In this document: positions 1 through 7,899 of the stretch, piece by piece | How the letters are laid out: the number at the start of each line of letters is the position of its first letter | Position numbering within the stretch: the first letter of the stretch is position 1 | Origin: Microbacterium sp. cf046 | Lineage (GTDB): Bacteria; Actinomycetota; Actinomycetes; Actinomycetales; Microbacteriaceae | Assembly (NCBI RefSeq): GCF_900114345.1 | Contig: NZ_FOZJ01000001.1 | Location: 248,001-312,000 of the forward strand | Direction of reading: 5' to 3' | Length of the DNA: 64,000 bases | The notes under the pieces: model-generated | Told to the model about the DNA's origin: nothing | The model's database searches: none | Seen by the model: the letters and a program-made list of their open reading frames with translations, nothing else | Made by a program: the position numbers and the translations under genes

Positions 1-100
1 CGCTGAGCCGTCCGTCGAGGATCGCCTTGCCGAGGAGCGCATAGACCTCGTCGCCGAGGACGGCGCCGCGGGGTTCCAGGGGTGCGAAGGGCGTTGCCAT
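1..100 (-). CDS. GntR-family transcriptional regulator, N-terminal fragment
   Basis: The gene runs off the left edge; only the first 33 codons are present. The translation begins MATPFAPLEPRGAVLGDEVY and continues ALLGKAILDGRLS. This matches the pattern before the winged helix of GntR/FadR-type regulators, where a conserved Val-Tyr-x-x-Leu-x-x-x-Ile-x-x-Gly-x-Leu stretch opens helix 1. The ATG is at 98-100. A TAGACT box lies 10 nt before it (plus strand 111-116), so the leader would be only a few bases. The effector-binding domain is not visible, so the subfamily and target cannot be named. A different DNA-binding family is unlikely but not excluded. Confidence 0.6.
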   Translation of the reverse strand, partial: MATPFAPLEPRGAVLGDEVYALLGKAILDGRLS

Positions 101-460
101 GACGGGGTTCAGTCTACGACGGCGGATTCAGCTGCATAGACCTGCGGATCCGGGGCTGCGACATCGGTGTGCCGGGGCGCCGGGCACTCGGCAAACTCAC
201 GGATTCGCGGGCGAATCAGCGGCGTGCGAGCCTCGCCGCAGGCCCGATATATCGGTAGAGTATGCGGTGCCACGCCTGGCGTGACATATCCGGGGGGATC
301 CGTCGACGCCCGGGCTTCGAGTGATTGCTCAGCCCGGGCGTGCGATGGTGTGCAACGTTTGTGTCACCATCTCTCAGCAAAATCCTCCGCAGACCGCCGC
401 GGTTCGGTAGCCTGGGTGGGACTCGACGCAGATAGCTCGGGCACAACAGAACGGCAATAC
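101..460. promoter_or_regulatory. Intergenic region between divergent GntR and cold-shock genes
   Basis: These 360 bases hold no convincing gene. They contain a 12-bp perfect palindrome CCGATATATCGG at 244-255, followed directly by a TAGAGT -10-like box at 256-261. An 11-bp perfect inverted repeat follows (ACGCCCGGGCT at 306-316, AGCCCGGGCGT at 331-341). A second -10-like box, TAGCCT, lies at 408-413, about 48 nt before the cold-shock start. If transcription starts at the first box, the csp mRNA would have a structured leader of about 190 nt; from the second it would be about 40 nt. Confidence 0.45.
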
Positions 461-667
461 ATGAGTACCCAGGGCACGGTCAAGTGGTTCAACGCGGAGA
501 AGGGCTTCGGCTTCATCGCTCCTGATGACGGCGGCGCCGACGTCTTCGCGCACTACACCGCGATCCAGTCGGGCGGTTACCGCTCGCTTGAAGAGAACCA
601 GCGCGTCGAGTTCGAAGTAGCCCAAGGCCCCAAGGGCCTGCAGGCTGAGAACATTCGTCCGGTCTGA
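461..667 (+). CDS. Cold-shock protein, CspA family
   Basis: This is a 68-residue single cold-shock domain that binds single-stranded RNA and DNA and acts as an RNA chaperone in the cytoplasm. The RNP1 motif KGFGFI is at residues 14-19 and RNP2-like VFAHY at 28-32. The N-terminal GTVKWFN and the C-terminal [10 protein letters not shown] are typical, and the length equals the usual 65-70 residues. The ATG at 461 is chosen because it begins the domain; a longer in-frame reading back to 167 has no family support. No good Shine-Dalgarno sequence precedes it. The gene is monocistronic, with a strong hairpin terminator about 90 nt downstream. Confidence 0.95.
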   Translation: MSTQGTVKWFNAEKGFGFIAPDDGGADVFAHYTAIQSGGYRSLEENQRVEFEVAQGPKGLQAENIRPV

Positions 668-754
668 CAAGACCCACCGCGCGGTGCACTGCCCCGCGCG
701 CGGCGAGGCGGGATCCGACCATGTCGGCGCGCCCACTCGCCACTTCTCCACGCG

Positions 755-787
755 AAATCCGCACGGGCAGTTGCTCGTGCGGATTTT
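755..787 (+). terminator. Rho-independent-type terminator of the cold-shock gene
   Basis: An 11-bp perfect stem (AAATCCGCACG at 755-765 with CGTGCGGATTT at 776-786) closes a 10-nt loop and is followed by T, CG and TTT. It lies about 90 nt after the csp stop codon. Confidence 0.85.
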
Positions 788-821
788 CGTTTCCCGTAAC
801 TTGTCGGACTCAATGCCGGTA

Positions 822-827
822 TAGCGT
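822..827 (+). promoter_or_regulatory. Candidate -10 box for EPS block A
   Basis: TAGCGT fits the actinobacterial TAnnnT consensus and lies 54 nt before the ATG of the lipoprotein gene at 882. It would drive the first five EPS genes. No convincing -35 is visible. Confidence 0.4.
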
Positions 828-881
828 CGATTGCGGGCCGAAGGCGACCCTTCCTGATCGCGGACCGATTGGACCTGCCCG

Positions 882-2123
882 ATGCCTCCCATTTCTCGTC
901 GCACCGCACTGGCCGCGCTGCTCTCAGCCGCACCGGTACTGATCGCGGGGTGCGGTCTGGAGAAGAGCGCGGCGACTCCGGGGGCGGCATCCACCGCATC
1001 CGCCGGCGCGACCGGGAGTGCCGCCGGTTCACCCGCCACCGCCTCGGTCGGCGCCCTGGGCACCGCGGAGTTCGGTCCGACCGGGCGGCACTGGCCCTCA
1101 CGGACGCCGGCGCTCACCGACACCTTCGACTTCACGATCGAGGTGAACGCGACCTGGGCGGCGATCGCCGACGGCATCAAGCAGGCGATCGCGAAGGCGC
1201 CGAAGGGGAAGACGCGCGTTCTGGTCAAGCCGGGCATCCTGCCGGGCTATGGTGCCGGCTCCAGCAAGACGCCGGTGCTCAAGAACGTCGGCAAGACCGG
1301 CCTCGCCAATCGCGTCCTCGTCGCCCCGCGCGACGGCGTCGGGACGGTGAGCTTCTCGGACTCGATCCGGTTCGAACTCGTCGCCGGGGTGAGCTTCGTC
1401 GGGTTCTGGATCTTCCCCAACTCGATGGTGCTCAGCGCGGTGCAGGACTTCGCGTGGGCATGGTCGAAGGGGCAGGCGTTCAACATCAGCTCGAACTCGG
1501 CCGTTCCGACGAAGGACGTCGAACTCGTCGAGTGCGTGACGCCGGAGGCCCGCCTGATCGATGCCGACACCTGGGCGTTCCGCACCGGCGGCCAGCCGTA
1601 CGAGAACATCTCCGTGATCGGCTGCTACCTCGCTCCGTCGTACAAGGCGGCGGGCTCGAGCGCTCACTGCGACACCCTCCAGCAGTCGGGCGATGAGCTC
1701 AAGACAGGGCTGCTCATCCGCGACTCAGTGGTGTTCTCCTCCACGAACGCCGGGTTCATCCCCTCCGGCGGCGCGAGCGGTGTGATGTTCGACCACAGCC
1801 TGATGGTCGGCGGCGACCGGATGCTGCTGCGCTACCCGCTGCCGGCGGGGGCGAACGCCTTCACCTCGGGCCTCCCCGCGGCGATCAACGGCGCAGGCTC
1901 GGTCGACCAGATGTCGGCGAAGAACTCCACGTTCATCGGCAATGTGCGCGGCAAGTTCCTGTCCGTCGAGAGCACGACCATCACGGCGACGAACCCGCCC
2001 GCCGCAACGGCCGGCAAGTTCACGAGCGATCCTTCGCTGTCATCGATCGACGCCGCGTGGCTCGAGTCGCGCAGCCCGATGCCCACCGACGAGCGACTGC
2101 GCGCGGCGTGGGCAGCGCTATAG
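882..2123 (+). CDS. Secreted lipoprotein, probable beta-helix polysaccharide-associated protein
   Basis: The protein has 413 residues. The N-terminus carries twin arginines (SRRTALA, residues 5-11), a hydrophobic stretch and the lipobox LIAGC with Cys24, so it is probably a membrane-anchored lipoprotein, perhaps exported by Tat. An Ala/Ser/Thr-rich linker follows to about residue 60. The rest is rich in short beta-like stretches ending in Asn, Gly and Asp turns, which resembles right-handed parallel beta-helix proteins of the pectate-lyase type. It is the first gene of EPS block A, so a role in binding, trimming or exporting the polysaccharide is inferred. No catalytic residues were identified with confidence. 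Specific family membership is uncertain. Confidence 0.7.
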   Translation: MPPISRRTALAALLSAAPVLIAGCGLEKSAATPGAASTASAGATGSAAGSPATASVGALGTAEFGPTGRHWPSRTPALTDTFDFTIEVNATWAAIADGIKQAIAKAPKGKTRVLVKPGILPGYGAGSSKTPVLKNVGKTGLANRVLVAPRDGVGTVSFSDSIRFELVAGVSFVGFWIFPNSMVLSAVQDFAWAWSKGQAFNISSNSAVPTKDVELVECVTPEARLIDADTWAFRTGGQPYENISVIGCYLAPSYKAAGSSAHCDTLQQSGDELKTGLLIRDSVVFSSTNAGFIPSGGASGVMFDHSLMVGGDRMLLRYPLPAGANAFTSGLPAAINGAGSVDQMSAKNSTFIGNVRGKFLSVESTTITATNPPAATAGKFTSDPSLSSIDAAWLESRSPMPTDERLRAAWAAL

Positions 2124-2149
2124 ACGACGGGCTCGGAGAGCGGCCTCTC

Positions 2150-3166
2150 GTGCAGCAGACGGATCCGGTGCGCGTGCACATCGCGTTCGCCGCGGACAAC
2201 GTCGTGTCCAAGGGCCTCGCGGCCGCGGTGCGCTCGGTGGACGAGAGCCTCGCGCGCTCCGGACGGACGGGTGCGGTGTACGTCGTCGACTGCGGGCTGA
2301 CCGCGCGATCGCGTCGCAGGATCACGCACAGCGCCGATCCCACGCGGACCCGCGTCGTCTGGCTCAGCGTGCGCGACCAGGCGCAGGAACTCGTCCGCTC
2401 GCTGTCCGCAGGCTCGACCCGGCCCTACCCGCCGGCCGCCTACGCGCGCCTGCTGCTGCCCGCCCTCCTTCCGGAGTCTGTGGAGAAGGTCGTGTATCTC
2501 GACGCCGACACGATCGTGCGGGGCGATGTCGCTGCGCTGTGGGACGAGGACATGGGTGAGACTCCCCTCTTCGCGGTCGAGGACCTGCCCCTCGACAACG
2601 GCAATGCCGCACGGATCGGCCGCACCGTCGACCAGGACCGCTACCCCTACGATCCGCAGGGCGTGTACTTCCAATCGGGCGTGCTCGTCATGGACATCGC
2701 GGCCTTCCGGCGGGAGCAGCTGGCCGAGGCGGCATTCGCCTTCCTGCGCGCGTACCCCACGATGCAGTTCCCCGACCAGGATGCGCTGAACGCGCTCCTG
2801 GCCGGCAGGACGCGGATGATGGATCCGCGGTGGAACCAGATGGTCGCCGTCTACCGATATCCGGATGCCGCGGCCAGTCCCTTCGATCCGGAGCAGTTCC
2901 GCCTCCTGCGCGAGGATCCGTACGTCGTCCACTACTCCGGGAGGCCGAAGCCGTGGGAGCCGGGGTGCGAGCACCCGTGGCTGGCCGAGTGGTTCGCGAC
3001 CCTCGACCGCACGCCGTGGGCGGGTTGGCGCCCGACCGCGTGGAACGGATTCCTCGAGCGGCTGCCCCGGATCCCGCGCGTCCTCCAGCGTCGCGCACGG
3101 ACGATCGTGCGCTCGCTGAAGCCGGGCAAGTCCGCGTCCGACGCGGCGACCGGGGCGGCAGCATGA
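2150..3166 (+). CDS. Glycosyltransferase family 8 protein
   Basis: The protein has 338 residues from GTG 2150. It begins with the beta-strand VRVHIAFAADN, typical of GT8 retaining transferases. It carries the metal- and nucleotide-sugar-binding DxD motif as YLDADTIV (Asp118, Asp120). The later FQSGVLVMDI and FPDQDALNALL are also characteristic, and the last matches the conserved region following DxD in GT8. It would transfer a hexose (galactose or glucose in known members) in the cytoplasm. The GTG at 2150 has GGAGAG at 2135-2140 with good spacing; a GTG at 2108 overlapping the upstream stop is the alternative. The stop overlaps the next start by ATGA. Confidence 0.88.
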   Translation: MQQTDPVRVHIAFAADNVVSKGLAAAVRSVDESLARSGRTGAVYVVDCGLTARSRRRITHSADPTRTRVVWLSVRDQAQELVRSLSAGSTRPYPPAAYARLLLPALLPESVEKVVYLDADTIVRGDVAALWDEDMGETPLFAVEDLPLDNGNAARIGRTVDQDRYPYDPQGVYFQSGVLVMDIAAFRREQLAEAAFAFLRAYPTMQFPDQDALNALLAGRTRMMDPRWNQMVAVYRYPDAAASPFDPEQFRLLREDPYVVHYSGRPKPWEPGCEHPWLAEWFATLDRTPWAGWRPTAWNGFLERLPRIPRVLQRRARTIVRSLKPGKSASDAATGAAA

Positions 3167-4395
3167 GGCCGCCGCGCTGGCTGCTGGCACCCCTGCAGTC
3201 CGAACGTCTCATCCGCGCGGTCGATCGGCTCGCACTGCGCACGCGCGCCGGGGGCGGCGACACCCATGTGCTGATCGCACCGCCCGGTGGCGGCAACATC
3301 GGCGATCAGGCGCTCGTCGAGGCGTTCGTCGAGGCGACGGCCGGCCCGGTGCTGGTCGTGGTCCGCAGATCGGGCGACATCGACATCCCCCGCAGGCTGA
3401 CCGGACGGATGCGTCTCCTGCCGCTGCCGGCGCTCGTGTACGGCTCCGCGATCGGCCACTGGCGGGACGCCCGCAAGCTGGACCGAGCCCTGCGCACGAC
3501 GGCGTCGGTGAGCATCGTCGGCGCGGACATCGTGGACGGCGCGTACGTGCTGCGGGCATCCGTCAACCGTGCCGGACTGGCCGAGCGGCTGGCCCGTCTC
3601 GGGTGGAGTCCGCGCATCCTGGGCTTCAGCTGGAACGCGCACCCGCACCCGGCCGCGGCGGCGGCGATGCGGCGCGCGTCGGCGGCGGGCGTACGCATGC
3701 TGCTGCGGGATCCGCTCTCGGCGGCGCGGGCCCGCGATGACGGGATGACGGTCACCGAAACCGCCGATCTCGTCTTCCTCGCCACCACGCGGGAGGACGC
3801 TGCGGTGGCGGAGGTCGCCCCGGGACTGTCCGCGGAGACCCGCCTCGCAGTCGTCAATGCGTCCGGACTCGTCGGGGCGGACGACGGGCAGGTGCGCGAC
3901 TACGCGAGGATCATCGCCGAGCTCCGCGCGGACGGGATGCGGGTCGTCATCGTCCCGCACGTGTCGCGGCCCGGAGCCGACGACCTCCCGCTGTGCCGTC
4001 GCATCGCCGCGGAGTTCGCCGAGGATGCATCGGTGTCGGTCGTGGAGCGGCTGCTCGCACCCGCCCAGATCCGGGCGCTGGCCGCACGGGCGAGCATCGT
4101 GGTGACCGGTCGCATGCACCTGGCCGTCATGGCCCTGCTGGCCGGCACCCCGCCGATCACCGTCGCCACACAGGGGAAGGTCGAAGGCCTCATGCGGCTG
4201 TTCGACTCGCGCGAGCTGTGCGTGCAGCCAGGCGACGGATTCGCCGAACGGGTCGAACCAGTGCTGCGCGGCATCCTGGACGATCCGCTCGCCGCACGGG
4301 CGAGGCTGCTCGAGCGACTCCCCGCGGTCATCGCGCTCGCCACGGCGAACGTCGACGGACTCGGGGCCGTTCGCGAGGAGGTGCTGGTCCAATGA
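3163..4395 (+). CDS. Polysaccharide pyruvyl transferase family protein
   Basis: This 410-residue protein probably adds a pyruvate ketal from phosphoenolpyruvate to a sugar of the repeat unit. The N-terminal glycine-rich motif GGGNIGDQAL starts near residue 42. The C-terminal signature is ASIVVTGRMHLAVMALLAGT, where the family has the conserved R-x-H. The length is in the usual 350-420 range for CsaB/WcaK/ExoV relatives. The ATG at 3163 overlaps the upstream stop by 4 nt, and the gene ends in the same way, so it is tightly coupled within block A. Pyruvylation would give the polymer negative charge. The acceptor sugar is unknown. Confidence 0.9.
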   Translation: MRPPRWLLAPLQSERLIRAVDRLALRTRAGGGDTHVLIAPPGGGNIGDQALVEAFVEATAGPVLVVVRRSGDIDIPRRLTGRMRLLPLPALVYGSAIGHWRDARKLDRALRTTASVSIVGADIVDGAYVLRASVNRAGLAERLARLGWSPRILGFSWNAHPHPAAAAAMRRASAAGVRMLLRDPLSAARARDDGMTVTETADLVFLATTREDAAVAEVAPGLSAETRLAVVNASGLVGADDGQVRDYARIIAELRADGMRVVIVPHVSRPGADDLPLCRRIAAEFAEDASVSVVERLLAPAQIRALAARASIVVTGRMHLAVMALLAGTPPITVATQGKVEGLMRLFDSRELCVQPGDGFAERVEPVLRGILDDPLAARARLLERLPAVIALATANVDGLGAVREEVLVQ

Positions 4396-4982
4396 GTTCA
4401 TCCGACCGGCGGGTCCCGCGCATCAACGGGCTCAAGATGTTCGAGGCCGCGCAGCGGCTGCGCGATGCCGGATTCAGCATGATCGCCGCATCCGGATTCG
4501 CGTCGTTCGGCCGCGGGAGTCGCATCATGCTGCCGTTCCGGGCCGGCAATCCGCACAAGGTCGCGATCGGATCTCAGGTGCTGATCGGTCCGTCGTCGTG
4601 GTTCATGGTGCCCCGGCTCGATGCCCCGGGCGCGGTGATCCACATCGGCGATCGCGTACGCATGAATCAGACATCGATCTCCGCAGTGGAGCGGGTCTCG
4701 ATCGGCGAGGCGACCGCGCTGGCCCGCGGTGTGTACATCGCCGACCACATGCACGGATTCCACGACCCGAACCTGGCCGTGCGCGACCAGCCGCTCGAGC
4801 GCATCGCACCGGTCACGATCGGGCGGGGTGCGTGGCTCGGCCAGAACGTCGTCGTCCTTCCCGGTGTGACGATCGGGGACGGCGCGGTCATCGGCGCCAA
4901 CAGCGTGGTCACGCGCGATGTGCCCGCCCGTACGGTCGCCGCTGGGGTTCCGGCGAAGGTGCTCAGGAAGATCGACGGATGA
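4392..4982 (+). CDS. Hexapeptide-repeat acyltransferase (LbetaH)
   Basis: This 196-residue protein contains the left-handed beta-helix repeats [LIV]-G-x4 in its second half. Examples are IHIGDRVRMNQ, VSIGEATALA, VTIGRGAWLGQNVVVLPGVT and [19 protein letters not shown]. The ending AAGVPAKVLRKI is the standard C-terminal cap of the NodL/LacA/WcaF-type O-acetyltransferases. A His-rich loop (DHMHGFHD) probably supplies the catalytic histidine. It would transfer acetyl from acetyl-CoA to a sugar of the polysaccharide. It has 4-nt ATGA overlaps with both neighbours. This is the first of three such enzymes in the locus. Confidence 0.88.
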   Translation: MSSSDRRVPRINGLKMFEAAQRLRDAGFSMIAASGFASFGRGSRIMLPFRAGNPHKVAIGSQVLIGPSSWFMVPRLDAPGAVIHIGDRVRMNQTSISAVERVSIGEATALARGVYIADHMHGFHDPNLAVRDQPLERIAPVTIGRGAWLGQNVVVLPGVTIGDGAVIGANSVVTRDVPARTVAAGVPAKVLRKIDG

Positions 4983-6175
4983 GCGCCATCGCCGACGCGC
5001 CGCTCGACCACGTGTTCACGTTCTCGTACGAGACCTATGCCGACGCGCTCCAGCGGGGCATGATGCGGCCGCCCGACCGGATCCTGCAGACGCTCATGAC
5101 CAGTCCCAGGGTGGGCCGGCTGCTCGTCGCCAATCCGTACCGGTCGTTCGTCAGCGAAGCCGCCCGGCGGGTGCGAGGGCGGGGCGGCATCTCGCCCACG
5201 GCCCCGCCCCACATCGTGCAGCCGGTGCGCCTCGCGCGCGCCGATGCACGATCACGTCGCAGCCTCGTCGAGGCGTACCGGCGCTACGACGAGCGGCTGC
5301 GCCGTGCCGCCGAAGAGCTGGGACTGCAGTCCCCGCGGGTGATCACGACCAATCCGCTGGTGGCCGGGTTCGCGCCGTTCGCGTGGGCGTCGACGGTCAC
5401 GTACTTCGGCCGCGACGATTGGCTCAGCTCCGAGGCCCGCCGGGCGTACTGGCCGGCATACCGCGCGGCCTACCGGCAGATGCGCGAGGCCGAGGTCGGC
5501 GTCGTGGCCGTATCGGAGCAGATCATCGAACGGATCGCGCCGCTCGGACCGCACGCGGTCGTCCCCAACGGCGTCGAGCCCGCCGAATGGACGGGTCCGG
5601 CGCCGGACGCACCCGGCTGGCTCGCGGCGATCCCAGGGCCCCGTGCGATCTACGTCGGCACGATCGACACCCGGCTCGACACCGAAGGCGTCGCCGCGCT
5701 CGCCGCCTCCCGCCCCGGCGTGAGCATCGTGCTGCTCGGGCCGGTTCCGGACGCCGACTACATCCGTCCGCTCCGCGCCATCCCGAACGTGCACGTGCAC
5801 CCCGGGGTCGGCAGGGCCGACCTGGTGGCCGCGCTGCGCAACAGCCACGTGAGCCTCCTGGCCCACCGCCGCACGCCGCTGACCGAGGCGATGAGCCCGC
5901 TCAAGGTCTACGAATACCTCGCGGCCGGCATCCCAGTCGTCTCGATCGACCTGCCGCCGGTGCGAAGCCTCGGTGACCGGGTGCTGCTCGCACCGAGCAC
6001 CGCGGAGATGGGCCCGATGCTCGATCGGGCCATCGAGATGGGCGAGGCGACCGAGGCCGAGCGGTCCGACTTCGTGGACCGGCACAGCTGGGCATCGAGG
6101 CATCGCGTGATCCTGGACATGACCTGCCGGAGCGTCATGTTACGCCGAGGTGAAGAGTTCTCTCCATCTGTGTGA
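4979..6175 (+). CDS. Glycosyltransferase, GT4-like (GT-B fold)
   Basis: The protein has 398 residues. The N-terminal half is a typical GT-B acceptor domain ending in VVAVSEQIIERI and VVPNGVEPAEW, the inter-domain signature of GT4 enzymes. The C-terminal half begins AIYVGTIDTRLD. It contains SPLKVYEYLAAGIPVV, where the family has the E-x7-E nucleotide-sugar-binding motif. It is cytoplasmic and probably extends the lipid-linked repeat unit. The ATG at 4979 overlaps the upstream stop by 4 nt. It is the last gene of the tightly packed run 882-6175; about 200 nt follow before the next gene. The sugar specificity cannot be read from sequence. Confidence 0.85.
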   Translation: MSAIADAPLDHVFTFSYETYADALQRGMMRPPDRILQTLMTSPRVGRLLVANPYRSFVSEAARRVRGRGGISPTAPPHIVQPVRLARADARSRRSLVEAYRRYDERLRRAAEELGLQSPRVITTNPLVAGFAPFAWASTVTYFGRDDWLSSEARRAYWPAYRAAYRQMREAEVGVVAVSEQIIERIAPLGPHAVVPNGVEPAEWTGPAPDAPGWLAAIPGPRAIYVGTIDTRLDTEGVAALAASRPGVSIVLLGPVPDADYIRPLRAIPNVHVHPGVGRADLVAALRNSHVSLLAHRRTPLTEAMSPLKVYEYLAAGIPVVSIDLPPVRSLGDRVLLAPSTAEMGPMLDRAIEMGEATEAERSDFVDRHSWASRHRVILDMTCRSVMLRRGEEFSPSV

Positions 6176-6215
6176 AGTCTCGCCGCTGAGCTGTCGCGCC
6201 CGCCGCGCCCGCCCG

Positions 6216-6316
6216 TAGTCTGGGGGCCTGGCCCCGCCTCGCCGAGGCCGATGCACCACGTGCTCCACAGACTCCACCCGCTCCACCGCGACCTGTCGGC
6301 ACTGGACTGACAGGTC
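6216..6316 (+). promoter_or_regulatory. Promoter and leader dyad of the priming transferase gene
   Basis: A TAGTCT -10-like box at 6216-6221 lies about 160 nt before the ATG at 6379. The leader contains an 8-bp perfect inverted repeat, GACCTGTC at 6290-6297 and GACAGGTC at 6309-6316, with an 11-nt spacer. It could be an operator or an RNA hairpin affecting read-through. Confidence 0.4.
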
Positions 6317-6378
6317 CAGCCCGGGTCACAGCCGCCCCAACAATCGTTTCCCGCTCACAGGGACCTTGGGGGGTCGGA

Positions 6379-7887
6379 ATGAGCTCCGTCAGTCAATCGC
6401 TGTCCGCACATCGCACGCAGCCGTGGGACTCCGTGGCGCGCGGGGCCGTGCCTCGTCAGCCGCTGACCCTGGCATGGTTCCAGCGCCTCGTCACGGGCAT
6501 CGTGATCGGCGACTCGATCGCCATCGGACTGTCGCTGATCGCTGCGACCTTCGTCCGCTTCGGCGTCGGACCGTCCGGTCTGCCCGATGCCGCGCCCGGA
6601 TACACGATCGCCGCCGTCTGCGTCGCCGCCGTCTGGCTCATCGCGCTGTCCGGCGCCAAGAGCCGGGCCAAGCGGATCATCGGGGAGGGCCTGACCGAGT
6701 ACCAGCGCGTGACCAATGCCACGCTCGTGGCCTTCGGGATCGTCGCGATCTTCTGCTACCTCGCCCAGATCGACTTCGCACGCGGCTACGTCGCGCTGAC
6801 CCTCCCGGCCGGATGGCTGCTGCTGGTGTGCAACCGGTTCATCTGGCGCAGAGTCCTCTTGAAGATGCGCCGCGAGGGGCGGTGCCTGACCGGAGCGATC
6901 GTGGTCGGCCCGGCAGCCGACGTCGAACGCACCGTGAGCGAGCTGAGACGCAACGTGCGGGCCGGCTACCGCTCGATCGCCGTGGCGCTCACCGACCGCC
7001 TCGAGGATGCGCCCGCCTCGACGCAGGACTACCTCGCCGCGGTGCCGCATGTGGCGTTCGACGACGTCGTGTCGGCCACCAAGGATTCCCGGGCACGAGC
7101 GCTCATCGTCGCCGGCGACCTGCCGGGCGGTCGCGATCGCATCCGCGAGATGGGCTGGGAGCTCGAGAACTCGCGCGCCGAGCTGATCCTCGTCTCACGG
7201 CTGACCGATGTGGCCGGCCCCCGGGTTCACCTGCGCCCCGTCGTCGGGCTGCCGATGGTGCACGTCCAGCTTCCCCAGTACACCGGCGTCGCCCACACGG
7301 CGAAGCGGGCGTTCGACGTGTTCGCCTCGGCTTCGGCACTCCTGGTGCTCTCGCCCCTCCTCGGCGGGATCGCACTCGCCGTGCGGATGAGCGACAAGGG
7401 ACCCGCCCTGTTCCGGCAGGAGCGGGTCGGAGTGGGCGGCTCGACGTTCATGATGCTGAAGTTCCGCTCGATGGTCGTGGATGCCGACGCCAAGCGGGCC
7501 GAGCTCCTCGCCCTCAACGAGGGCAACGGGGTGCTCTTCAAGCTCAAGGACGACCCCCGCATCACCCGCGTGGGGCGTGTCCTCAGGCGATTCTCCCTGG
7601 ACGAGCTGCCGCAGCTGTGGAACGTGCTGCGCGGAGAGATGAGCCTGGTCGGACCCCGGCCGCCGCTGCCGAGCGAGGTCGAGCTGTACGCCGGCCACGA
7701 GACGCGGCGCCTGCTGTCCAAGCCCGGCATCACCGGCCTCTGGCAGGTCAGCGGACGCAGCGACCTCAGCTGGGAGGACAGCGTCCGACTGGACCTCTAT
7801 TACGTGGAGAACTGGTCCTTCACGGGCGATCTGATGCTGATCATGCGCACGGTCGTCCAGATGTTCAAGCACGACGGCGCCTACTAG
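6379..7887 (+). CDS. Undecaprenyl-phosphate sugar phosphotransferase (priming glycosyltransferase, CpsE/WcaJ type)
   Basis: This 502-residue polytopic membrane enzyme transfers hexose-1-phosphate from a UDP-sugar to undecaprenyl phosphate and so starts EPS repeat-unit synthesis. About five N-terminal membrane segments are followed by a nucleotide-binding-like region (about 165-260). The bacterial sugar transferase domain begins at KRAFDVFASASALLVLSPL. Diagnostic motifs are FRQERVGVGG, MLKFRSM (Lys361), LDELPQLWNVLRGEMSLVGPRP and PGITGLWQVSGRS. The length is normal for PHPT enzymes. The ATG at 6379 follows a GGGGGG-rich ribosome-binding site. The gene has its own promoter region and is followed after 12 nt by the next EPS gene. 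Confidence 0.96.
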   Translation: MSSVSQSLSAHRTQPWDSVARGAVPRQPLTLAWFQRLVTGIVIGDSIAIGLSLIAATFVRFGVGPSGLPDAAPGYTIAAVCVAAVWLIALSGAKSRAKRIIGEGLTEYQRVTNATLVAFGIVAIFCYLAQIDFARGYVALTLPAGWLLLVCNRFIWRRVLLKMRREGRCLTGAIVVGPAADVERTVSELRRNVRAGYRSIAVALTDRLEDAPASTQDYLAAVPHVAFDDVVSATKDSRARALIVAGDLPGGRDRIREMGWELENSRAELILVSRLTDVAGPRVHLRPVVGLPMVHVQLPQYTGVAHTAKRAFDVFASASALLVLSPLLGGIALAVRMSDKGPALFRQERVGVGGSTFMMLKFRSMVVDADAKRAELLALNEGNGVLFKLKDDPRITRVGRVLRRFSLDELPQLWNVLRGEMSLVGPRPPLPSEVELYAGHETRRLLSKPGITGLWQVSGRSDLSWEDSVRLDLYYVENWSFTGDLMLIMRTVVQMFKHDGAY

Positions 7888-7899
7888 AGGGAGCAGACG

